NCBI RefSeq assembly: GCF_028502605.1
Contig: NC_079233.1
Span: forward strand, 3,224,001-3,288,000
From: Trichoderma breve
Lineage: Eukaryota; Ascomycota; Sordariomycetes; Hypocreales; Hypocreaceae
Length of the DNA: 64,000 nt
Reading direction: 5' to 3'
Made by a program: the position numbers and the translations under genes. The first letter of the stretch is position 1; every line of letters begins with the position of its first letter. This document shows positions 11,314 to 21,569 of the stretch, one piece after another. The notes under the pieces are model-generated. The model had not been told where the DNA came from and made no database searches. It saw only the letters and a list, made by a program, of their open reading frames with translations.

Positions 11314-11796
11314 CTAGAGGAATTTTTTCCTTATTATAAGAAGTAGGAATTTTTTTATGTCTTTTAGTTTTTAATATCCCTTTACTTAATAAGTTACTTA
11401 GCTCTTGGGTATATTTAACTAATGAAATAATTCGCCGTAATTGATGAATTAAATCTATAAAATAAATTAATAAATAATATAAATTAATAAATAATATAAT
11501 TATAATTATAAATAAAAAACTTACCATTAGAAGATTTATTATTTTCCTCTTCTTCCTCTTTTTCTTCTTCTTCTTTATTATTATTATAATATAAATGATT
11601 ATTTATATAATTAAATTAAGATAAATTAGAAGAAATAGAAGATATATAATCTTTTAATATATCTTAGGCTATTAAATTAATAATATACGCTATATATTTA
11701 ATATTATTTATAAAGTCTTTATTATTAGCTTTTTTATAAGCTTTTTTAAAAAACTTTATAAATCTATTATTATTATAGGCATTATCGTACGTAATA

Positions 11797-11954
11797 CTAA
11801 AATATATATATTAGCTTTTAAAAATAATTATAATTTTTATTATTATAAAATAATAATAAATAATAAAATAATAATAAATAATAAAATAATAATGAATAAT
11901 AAAATAATAATAAATAATAAAATAATAATAAATAATAAAATAATAAATGAATAC
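11797..11954 (-). repeat. Intron 5 of hAT B (18-bp unit)
   Basis: The 158-bp intron has about five copies of aataataaataataaaat. A GTATTC donor lies at 11954 and a TTTTAG acceptor ends at 11797. The homologous intron of A is 102 bp (6415-6516) with a different sequence. Confidence 0.65.
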
Positions 11955-13605
11955 CTAAATAGATTATTAAAATCTAGTAAATAAGAAAAAGGTTCTAAGG
12001 CTTTTTTAAATTGCTAAAATATATATATTCTAATATAGCTTTCTAAATGCTCTTTAAATCCTATAATTAAATTACCTATTAAAATAATAATAAAATAATG
12101 AATATAAAATAAATACTTATAAGCTTATATTTTAATTTAAATTCCTTTTTAATAAAAATAAGGACTATTCCTAAATAAAAATTCTGGTTATTTAAAGTCT
12201 AAATATTAAAGGTTATAGAAAAAGTGCTATAAGATTTTAAATTAGCTTTAATATATAAATTTAAATTTAATAAAGCCTTATTATAATTATCTTTTAATAT
12301 TTCACAAATATTAGTTTAATTAATTATAATATAGTTACTAATAAATTATTAGTTATTTAATTATAAATAATAATAAAATAATAAAATAAATAGCTTACTT
12401 ATTATAAAAAGATAAAAAGTTATTAAACAAATTTAAAGAAATAGTATTAAAAGAGATATTATTTTTAGCTAAAAAAAACTAATATCTTATATAAAGCGTT
12501 ATTTTTATTAAATTTATTATTAATAACCTTTAATTTTTTATTTTATATATTTAAATTAAATAAAAAGTTATAGGTTAAAGGTATAATATTAACTTCTATA
12601 AGTAAGTTATTAATAATGATTATAAAGGCCTAATTATAAAAGGTTATTAAGTAAATTATTAAATAGTAAAATTAATTAACCTAGATAGCTTTAAGTTACT
12701 AAATATCCTAACTAGTTATTATAATTATAATATTATTATTATAACTTATATATAATAAATAAATTATAATTATTTATAATAAATATATTATATTTATAAT
12801 AAAACCAGAAGTTCTATTAAATTAATTAAAAAAATAAAATAATAACTTACTTTTTTTTCTAATTTTTTTAGATTTTTTATTATAAATTATAAAATAGTAT
12901 TTTAACTAGTAGTAATAGGTAAAATTCAATAATTTAAAGCTTTTTAGTTAATAAATAGCTTTAAATTTACAACTTAGAAATTAATTAATTAATAATAAGT
13001 AAATAGTAAAATAAATAATAAATAGATAATAAAATAAATAACTAACCTTATGTAGCATATTTCTATTTCTTAATCTTTACCTAGTTTAATAGGTAATAAA
13101 TCCCTTGTAAATAGGTTATTTTAAAAAATATAAATTTACAAATCTTTATTTTCTTCTAATTTAAATTCAGGTTTATTATAAATAAAATCGCTAGTTATAC
13201 TAGCTTTATTATCTATAATAGAGGAATTTAAAGATAAAAAAGGATCAGAATTAAGGTTATTATAAATAAGTAGTAGTTTAAAATTTAAATCAGTAGCTTT
13301 ATAAGCTTCTTCTTTAAAATTATTAATTTCTTTATATTTATAATCAGAATCTATTATAAGGAAGTATTATTATAATAGAAAACTGTTATCATAATAAAAT
13401 AAATAAAAAAAACATAAAGGAAAAGAGCTAATTATATAAATAATTTAATTTTATAATAATTAATAATAAATTATATAATAAAAATAAATTAAACTATAGG
13501 TCAGACTATAAATTATATAATAAAAATAAATCAGACTATAAGTTATATAATTAAAATAAATTATCAAATAAGTTATATAATAAGTTATATAATAAACTAT
13601 AAGTA

Positions 13606-16490
13606 TTACTATCCGGGCGGTAGATTTTTGCTATCCGGGCAGTATTCCCACTTAGTTTAGTCTATTATAGTAAGGTTCAGCGGATCCTAGCCTACTATAT
13701 TAAAATATAGTACTAGGCTGTAGTATATATAGAATTAATATATAATATATTATACTTTTTTAAATTTACTAATTTTAATAAAGATTATAATAAAAGGCAG
13801 TATTTCCTATGTTAATAACTTCCTTAATAATATTATAAATAGCTTCCCTTAGTTTAATAGCTTTATAAATAACTTTTAGGGTATTAGTAATAACTTTAAC
13901 CTCCTTAATATCGTTAACGATAGTTTTAACTTTCTTAATATTATTAGTAATAAACTTTTTTATAAAATAATTATAAATAATAAAATTATAACTATTATAA
14001 ATTAAAATAAAGGCTTTAGTTATAAGATTTTTTTACTACTGCTATTATAAGAATATAATATATTTAAAAAGCTTTTTAATATTTTATAATTATTTTATTA
14101 TAACTATAAGGCTGTAATTATTAAAAAGTCTTTAAGTAATAAAGTTAAAATTAATAATAAAATAATTCTAATATAGTATATTATTAAGTATAATTATAGT
14201 ATAAGGCGCCTACTTAAAAGAGCTAGTATTAAGAAAATAGTAATAGAAAAGATTAATTATAGGTTTAGACTTATAACTTCTACTATTAAAAAATTAAATT
14301 AAAAGTAAACTTTTTAAGTTTTTAAAGGCTATTATAATTATAATATATTACTTAATTTATTAATATATAAAGTTTATTACCGCTGTATATAAACGTAAAA
14401 AAAGATTAAGAAATTACTATTATAGTATAAGGCTTTTCTTACTTAGGAGATAAGTAATATTATAAGGTTATAGACTAAAGGCTTAACCTATTTTAACTTA
14501 AAAAATATCTATAATAATTATTAAATTATTTATTAATTAAAATTAAAAGAACTTACGTTAACTTAATAATAGATTAACTTTTTTTAATAATAAAGTATTT
14601 ACTACTTTATTTACTATAATAATAAAAATAACTAAAAAGTTAAAGTAGTCTTTTAAACTTACCTTTAGTATAAGATTATATAGAAAAGATTTCCTTAAGT
14701 TTTTAATATAAATAATATATATAAAATAAATAGGTTTAAAATATACTTATTTTAAGTTACTAGCGTTATAAATTAAAAGTCTATAGTAAACTTTACCTTT
14801 AGCTTAACTAATAGTAAAAAAAAAAAAATAATTATAACTAGCTTTTTAACTAAATAAATACCTTCCGAAGGTAGCTTAAGATTCCTCTGCTTAATATTAT
14901 TATTATAAATAAAAAAATAGTATTAAAAAATATATATTTTTTAAATATATAATAGTAGCTATATTTTTATTATATTATAGTAAATATTAAAGCTAAAATA
15001 ACTTTAAAGTAAAAAAAAGGAGAAGATAATAAACCTAAAGCCTTTAATAAAGCTATTTATAGTAGTAAAACTATAAGTAGCTTTATTACTAATTTTATAA
15101 ATAACTTTATTATTAATAACTTTATTAATAACTTTATTAATAACCTTTCTGCTAAGCCTTATATACCCGTAGGTTTAAATAAAGTACTATTTAAATATAA
15201 TAAAGCCAGCTTTAAAAAAGTATAAAAGGTAGTTATATATATAAAAGAAAAAAATAATTTCAAAAATATATAAATTACTTTAGTAATTTTTTTTTTAAAT
15301 AAGTAACTAAATATTATTAATTAATTTATAAAAAAATATTTCCTTAGGTTAATTAGTTTTTATAATATTATATTAAATATTATAAAAACTTTAGCTAGTA
15401 AATAAATAATTTTACTAAAACTACTTATAAAAATATTAAAAATTATTTTATTATTAATATTAATAATTTCCTTTATTTTTATAAAGCTTTTATTTAAATA
15501 TTTATAAAAAAAAAGTAAAATTATTTATAAGCTATAGTAAAGTAAAAAATAAAATTATAAAAATATTATATTAATTAAAAATAGCTGGGATTTTTTTTTA
15601 TAAAAATTACTTATATTATAATTAATCTTCTTATATAATAATATTAGGTTACTAATATTTTTATATAAAGAAATAAAAATCTTGTACTTTATAAATTTTA
15701 TTACTTTTTTATATAGTAGTATATAATACTTTACGTTTATTATTTTATAAAAGAAATTATTTTAGTTAGTAAATTATTAATTATTAAAACTATCTACTTA
15801 TAATAATAATTAAATAAGCTTTTAGTATTTTTTTTCTTAATTTTTTATATAAAAACTATTAACTTAATATTATAAAACCTTAATAAACTATTATTATAAA
15901 TCTAAAACCTAGATATTATTTAAAACCTATAAAACTAACTATACTTATTATAAAATAATAAAAGGCTTATAAATATAAGTTTATAGTTAATTTTAATAAT
16001 TTTATTATAGCTATTATTACTAACCTTATTCTAAGGAAATTACTACCTTAATTTATTAATCTATTATATTTATATAATAGTAAAGATTAAGGAAAATAGT
16101 TAATAAGCTTTACAGCTGTTTATAAAAAGATCTAGATTAGTAGGAAATACTAAGGGAAAAGGAACTTAAGGATAATAATAAAAAAGCTATAGCTATAGCT
16201 AAAGTAATAGCTATAGTAGTAGTTTTATAACTATTAACTATTAAAGAAAGTAGTAGTACTATTAGTATTATTAAGGAGGTTATCCTAGCTATATAGCTAA
16301 ATTAATAAATTTTTATAATATTTTTATTTTTTATAGGAATATAATTTAATTATTATATACTATTCCTAACTTTTATAACTTAATATTATATTTTAGTATA
16401 GCGGGCTGGTATATAGTAACCTAGGCTTAATTTGGCTTAGTTAAGTAGGAATACCGCCCGGATAGTAAAAAAATACCGCCCGGATAGTAA
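13606..16490. mobile_element. Transposon F, Tc1/mariner-like (TA target)
   Basis: The 2885-bp insertion lies in the leader of hAT B. It is flanked by TA on each side (13604-13605, 16491-16492) and bounded by a perfect 17-bp inverted repeat, ttactatccgggcggta. Inside each end the ctatccgggc motif is repeated a second time (13631 on the left, 16473 on the right), so the terminal repeat contains an internal direct repeat, as known for some fungal Fot1/Pogo elements. The ends are strikingly G+C-rich for this window while the interior is RIP-mutated. The superfamily call rests on the TA duplication and TIR only; I did not find a recognisable DDE transposase motif. Confidence 0.75.
14100..14850 (+). 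pseudogene. Possible decayed ORF of transposon F, unrecognised
   Basis: On the plus strand one frame gives long protein-like stretches separated by TAA/TAG stops that are explained by CAA/CAG-to-TAA/TAG changes. Blocks include IRRLLKRASIKKIVIEKINY and RFRLITSTIKKLN (about 14200-14300), then FLTEISNII-like and KGLTYFNLKNI (about 14430-14510). I do not recognise the family. A second protein-like stretch with many Lys and Ala (KKAIAIAKVIAIVVVL) lies at about 16170-16230. Both are seen again in the reversed copy at 31387-34252. Confidence that these are coding remnants is low. Confidence 0.25.
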
Positions 16491-17226
16491 TACTCTAAAT
16501 TATATAATAAGTTATATAATTTATTTTTATTATATAATTTATTATATAATAATTATATAATAATTATATAATAAATTATATAGCACTTAATTTTAATAAT
16601 TATTATATATTTATTATATCTTAATAGTATTTATAATATATATTTTATAAAACTATTTTTATTATTATTATATAAGCTATAATAAAGGAAATATTTTATT
16701 AGTAATTTTTTTTATAGTGTAAAAGCGTTCTTTAAGCTTTAAATAATACTTAAAATTTTACTATTAAAATTACAGCTTTATTATAGCTTATATAATAAAA
16801 ATAAAAACATTATTATAAAATATAAATCATAATTATTATTATTATTTTATATATAAGGTTTATAAAGCTTCCAAGTTAAATTAGTTATTTTAATAGTAAA
16901 TTTTTTTATACTGTAAAAGTATTTTTCTAAGTCTAAATAGTACTTAAAACTTTACTATTTAAATGCCAGCTTTATTATAGTATATATAATAAAAATAAGA
17001 ATAGCTTTATAAAATATAAATAATTAATGTTATTATTTTATATTTTAATATAATATAATTATTATATTTTATTTAAATAAAAAAACAGTATTTTTTTTAT
17101 TAAAGAATATAGTAACGAATTTAGTAACAATTTATTATTCATTATTTATTATTAAATAATGAATTTTATTCGTTTTGTTTTCTTCAACTAACTAACGAAA
17201 CAAATTGTTACTAATTGGCAACCCTA
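16491..17226. repeat. Leader remainder and right arm of hAT B
   Basis: The first 100 bp continue the leader interrupted by F (ttatataat palindromes). Two 190-bp-type units follow (16680-17040), then a terminal zone with acgaatttagtaac and cgttttgttttcttcaac, ending ggcaacccta. It is comparable in order to 8660-9407. Confidence 0.7.
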
Positions 17227-17501
17227 ATAATAACTAAGCTAATAAAAATATTATATAAGTAAATTATATATTTTTATAAAGCTAAAAGGCAGGGTTATAA
17301 ACCTGTATTTTCTACTTTTTATATTTATTTTATTAAATTTATTATTTAGTAAATAAATATCCTTTATTATTTATTTTCATTAATAAAAAATTCCTTTATT
17401 TTATTAATGCTCTAAAGAAAATAATTATTCAATAATTAATAATAAAGAGTTATTTATTAATAAATAAATAATAAATAACTACTAATAAATTTAGTAACCT
17501 T
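17227..17501. mobile_element. MITE M2, right part
   Basis: The segment is collinear with the right 275 bp of M1 (taataaaaatattatataagt..., actactaataaatttagtaacctt). It ends gtaacctta at 17501, the RIP version of gtaaccttg. hAT B is inserted in it at 17226/17227, so its left part should lie left of the window. The next 146 bp (17502-17647) are plain A/T-rich sequence in which I see nothing. Confidence 0.7.
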
Positions 17502-17647
17502 ATATTTAATATAAAATATTTATAAACCTTTTTTATACTAAGTTTTTATTTAATAATATTAAATTATAATATTTTAATTAAAAATAATATTTTTATTATA
17601 ATTTATATTAATAATTTCTTTATTATTAATAAAAATAAATAAAAAGA

Positions 17648-18055
17648 TATAATAAACCGGGTCCTATAGGTACTATAGGTTAGCTATTCCTAAGGGATAA
17701 ACCTTAGAATAGTTCTATAGTTTATATTAGCGAAGTGGTTAGGTCGGTAGATAGGTAAATCTATTACTAACTAGGGAATAAAGTATTTAAATATTTAATC
17801 TAAATACTATTATATTAATAATAATTAGCTATTTAAGTATTTTAATAAGTAATATAAAGTAAACTTATATATTTAATTATATATTTTAAATTATTATAGA
17901 TTATTAATAATTTTTATTAATTTTAAAGGTAAATTAATATAAATTACTATTAATTTTTATTAATTATACTTTAATAGGTTAGCTAGTTTAATATTTATCT
18001 AAGAGCGCCTACCCTGTAGGCTTATTATTATAACTATAAAGGTTAGGTTATAATA
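17648..18055 (-). repeat. 3' LTR of Gypsy 1 (better preserved)
   Basis: Length is 408 bp. On the coding (minus) strand it starts TATTATAACC and ends GTTTATTATA, consistent with TG...CA ends changed to TA...TA. It keeps many C and G residues, but I find no CpA in it. A perfect 6-bp stem with a 3-nt loop (gcctac cct gtaggc) lies at 18007-18021. Compared with the other LTR (30677-31084), differences are almost all C-to-T or G-to-A. Confidence 0.9.
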
Positions 18056-18072
18056 TAATACTCCCCTTCTAT
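18056..18072 (-). other. Polypurine tract next to the 3' LTR
   Basis: On the minus strand AGAAGGGGAG (plus 18061-18070) lies a few bases before the LTR. This is the position of the plus-strand primer in LTR retrotransposons, and it confirms minus-strand orientation. Confidence 0.7.
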
Positions 18073-18819
18073 TAGTTTTATCCTTAAGACTAGGTTATTT
18101 TAGTATATAAGTACCTACTCCTTCCCTTATCTTTAGTAAGTACTTTTCCTTTTTCTTAGCTAGTACTTACTTTTAATTAATAATATAAATTCTTATATAT
18201 AAAAATCTACTAATACTTTTTAATAAAAGTTTAAAAAAAAAAAACTAAATAAAAGTATTATTTTAACTATAGTTATTTTATTAAACTTTATTAAAATAAA
18301 ACCTTATTAATATTATAAAAGGTATAATTTTAAATATTTAATATTTAAGTTAAATTTTAACTATTATATTAAGTATATTAAAGTATATAAATTTTATTAT
18401 AAAGTATTTTTTACTTTTTAATAATTATTATATATTTTTTATTATTATAATTAATTAAATAATAAAGTTAAAGCTATTAAAAAAGAGATTATAAAACTTA
18501 TAGTAAAAGTTATATATTTTTAAAAATAAAAAAAAAAATAATTTAAAAAAGTAATATATATTATATCTTAGGGTATTAATAATCTAAAGGAGCTAAAGTA
18601 TATTAAAAAGGTAAAATATAAAGTAGTAGACTTTATTTATTATCCTATTATAATATAGTTAGTAAAAGGTTTTTCTAAAGTTATCCTTACTTCTTTAAAG
18701 CTAGTAGATTATTTAAAGATATTAGTAGTAAATTTTAAGCTATTATAATCCTTAAGCTTTAATAAAGTTTTTCTACTAGTGCTATTAAATTCTTAAAATA
18801 CTTAATAAATTCCTATATT

Positions 18820-19832
18820 TCCTTTTTTTCTTCCCCTTTTTCCTATTATACCCTATAGTATTATTTACTATCTTCCCCTGTTTTTATTATATTAATATCT
18901 TTTACTTTATATTTTTTTTCTTTCTCTTTTATAATAATTTTATCTTAGATAAACTTTCTAATTTTTTTATTAATTTATACTTTTTTTAATAAAGAAATAT
19001 AAAATATTAAGTATATATATTTTTTTTATTTTTTTTATTATTCCAGTAGTTTAAGTTTATAATTAATTTTTCTAATTTTTTTTAGAATTTTATAAAGTCT
19101 AAGTTTTTTAAAGTTAAGTTTATTACTTAGCTTATTTATTTTAATATTTACTTACTTATTACCTTATATATATTAGTATAATTAAACTATATCCCTTTTT
19201 TAAAAAATTAGTTTTTTAAGCTTATTTTTACTTATATATTTAATTATCCTTTATTAAATAAATTTAAGTTATTATTATAGTTTCTTATATAATTTAATTA
19301 TATTATTTACTTTAATTATAATTTTTTTAATATTTTCCTTTTACTTTAGTAGTTAATAAGCCTTAGGTTTAAATCTATAGTTTAAGAAAAATAGTAATTT
19401 TTTAGTTAATTTTAATTCTATATTATTATATATAAGTTATATAATAAAAAGTAGTTTTACCTAGTTATTTTATTTAAAGTTAATATAATAGTATAAATAG
19501 GTTTTAATTATTTAGTTAATCTTTTTTATTTATTTATTTATTTATAGGTAGTAGGCTATACTAGCTTTATAATTTATTTTTAATTTAACTATAAATACTT
19601 TCTAAAATTTAAATATAAATATATTTCTTTTATTAAAAATTATATTTCTTAGTAGTTTATAATTATTTATAATATATTTTATTATTATATAAGCTAGTTT
19701 TTTTTTATTACTAGCTTTTTTAAATAATATAAAGTAAATTATTTTTATAAATTTATTAACTATTATAAAAATACTATTATAAAGTACCTTTATAATTAAT
19801 TTTTTTAAAAAAGGTAGTTTAGTAATTAAGTT
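18820..19832 (-). pseudogene. Gypsy 1 integrase C-terminal part and chromodomain
   Basis: The minus strand from 19832 reads NLITKLPFLKK, then YNSIFIIVNKFIKI and RNIIFNKRNIFIFKF. This matches the Ty3/Gypsy integrase core around DFITKLP and ISDRD, with both catalytic Asp changed to Asn. Downstream, about 18930-18830 gives KYKVKDINIIKTGEDSK followed by YYRV, resembling a chromodomain (YEVEDIL...YLVRW). This places the element with chromoviruses. An open frame 19892-19602 includes these residues, but its first 20 codons belong to the antisense 5' end of the LINE. Confidence 0.8.
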
Positions 19833-19979
19833 TAACCTTCTCCTTTTATTTAACTTTTTCATACCTTCTGTTAAGGAATAGGTATAAAACATAGTAAAAA
19901 CCCTAATATATACTATAAATAATAATCTACCTTTAAGGCTATATTAGCTATATAAAGAGGAAGAGGTAAATAAAGCAGG

Positions 19980-21260
19980 ATCTTAAAAAAAGTTATAACT
20001 TTAAAAATAACTTACTTTACTATTTTATTAAATATTAAAAAAGCTAGTAAAAATATAATTTTATTACTAATACTATAACAAAAGGGTAAAACTAATACTA
20101 AAGGTAGAAAAAATCCCTAGGCTATTTAAAAAAAGCTTATTTAAAATATTTTAAACCCTTTTACTTAAGCAGCTATTATATTAACAGCTGCTAAGGATAT
20201 TATTAATAATATATAAAAGAAACTTTAAGCTAAAGAATAAATATTTAAAGCCTTTTATAAAAGCTTTAATAAAACTATTAGCTTATTTATAAGTAGGTAT
20301 AAACTAAATTTTATAAAAAACTTTATTAATTACTTTATTAATTATTAATATAATAACCTAGGAAATAAAAAACTAAATAAGAATAATAAAACTTATATAT
20401 AAATAATAAAAATTAAACTACTTAAAAAATAAATAGTAGTATTAGGTAGTAATAAAGTTAATAACCTTTATATAATTAAAAAGCTTAAGTAGGGTAAGTA
20501 AAAAAATAAAGTTATTAAAAATAAGTAAATCTTTATTTACTTTCTAGCTAATAGTAAAGAGAAAGTAAATAGCTATAACCTCTATATTTATATTACAGAA
20601 ATACTTAGTATTATACTTACTAATATACTAATAGTAATCTTAATTAAGTTAAAATAAACTATTTAACTAGCTAATAAAAATATTTAATAAAAAATACTTA
20701 AGAAATAAAATAAGTTTATTAAGGTATTAAAAGCTATAAACCTAAAAGCACTTATTATATAGTATATTTATATAGTTTATAATATAAGGCGCTTTATCTT
20801 TTATTAAAAAAATAAAATTAAAAATATTATTTAAGTAATTAAAAATAAAGCTTATACTTAAATATTATTAAAATTAGTTAATATACGCCTAATAAAAAAA
20901 AGTAAGAAAAAAAATAATAATTTTTACTATAGCTTTTTTATTTTTTTTTATAGCTAATAAAAAAGTTTTAAAAACTATTTAATACTTTTATACTAATATT
21001 ACTTTTAGTAAAAAACTTAGTATTAAAATAATATAAAACCTATTAAAACTACTATAACTTATATAAATATATATAAAAGTAATACTATAATAAATATAAT
21101 AAAGTTATATATACTAAAATATACTAATATAAGTAATATATAAACTACTTAGGACTATATAAGTCTATAAATAATAAATACTTAGCTAAATTTAAAAAAA
21201 TTAATAAATAATTAAAGTAATTAACTAAGAAAAAATAAAAAAAAGTTAAAATAGTAGGTT
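19980..21260 (+). pseudogene. LINE ORF1 (Gag-like) remnant
   Basis: It is plus strand with many TAA stops. The C-terminal part at about 21030-21190 shows three consecutive units with the spacing of CCHC knuckles in which every Cys is now Tyr (YNLYKYI, YNKYNKVIYTKIY, YINYLGLYKSINNKY). This is expected when TGT/TGC become TAT/TAC. Upstream, Ala/Lys-rich sequence (AAAKDIINN-like, about 20160-20220) resembles the variable N-terminus of such proteins. The start codon cannot be fixed. Confidence 0.65.
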
Positions 21261-21569
21261 TAAAGTTTTATAAGCTAAAATACTTAAACTTTACTTTAAA
21301 TATAATAAAATTAGCTTTAGATAAAATAATTTATACCTTTACTAAAGTATTTTTTTAAAGTAATACTTCTACCCTAATATTATATAAGGAAGAATAAATA
21401 AAATAAATAAAAAAGAATATTATAATAAATTTAAAAAACTTAAAAAATAAGGAAATATAAGAAAAAAAAGAAAAAAAGTTACTTCTTTTTTTCCTACCTT
21501 ACCCCCCTTTATTTATAGATCCCTTAGCTTAGTCTCCCTTTATTAATTAAAGCAGCCCCCCCCTTATTC

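Larger units (their letters stand above)
9923..13354 (-). pseudogene. hAT transposase B, 3'-truncated
   Basis: The reading direction is minus. The first codon is now ATA (13354-13352) followed by DSDYKYKEINNFKEEAYKA; the exon 1/intron 1 structure matches A. Exons with recognisable hAT sequence include LIHQLRRIISLVKYTQELSN at about 11450-11390, DNTTRWNSI at about 11127-11100, and PLEWWKSNSNRFPILSILA at 9984-9923. In the last one the paired Trp of the hAT dimerisation domain survives, whereas A has lost it to a stop. The gene stops abruptly at the insertion of element C. Introns occupy the same positions as in A but carry different repeats. Confidence 0.8.
9923..17226 (-). mobile_element. hAT transposon B, partial, carrying F
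   Basis: This is the same family as A, with the coding strand minus. It is truncated at 9922/9923 by element C, so its C-terminal remainder and left end must lie left of the window if the nesting model is right. The right terminus ggcaacccta at 17217-17226 matches the right end of A allowing G-to-A at the last base. The right arm (16493-17226) contains the 190-bp units (agctttattatag at 16772 and about 16968) and is split from the leader by transposon F at 13606-16490. B itself interrupts MITE M2. Confidence 0.75.

Noticed and set aside
11141..11527. Apparent multi-span membrane protein with LLFIIYY repeats
   Set aside because: The centre (LIHQLRRIISLVKY to KEKIPLG) is a hAT exon; both flanks are introns 6 and 7 with tandem repeats.
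17725..17800. tRNA-like segment in the LTR (ttagcgaagtggttagg resembles an A box, followed by agataggtaaatct)
   Set aside because: There is no B box, no acceptor stem pairing, and the copy in the other LTR is not conserved. It is part of the LTR.
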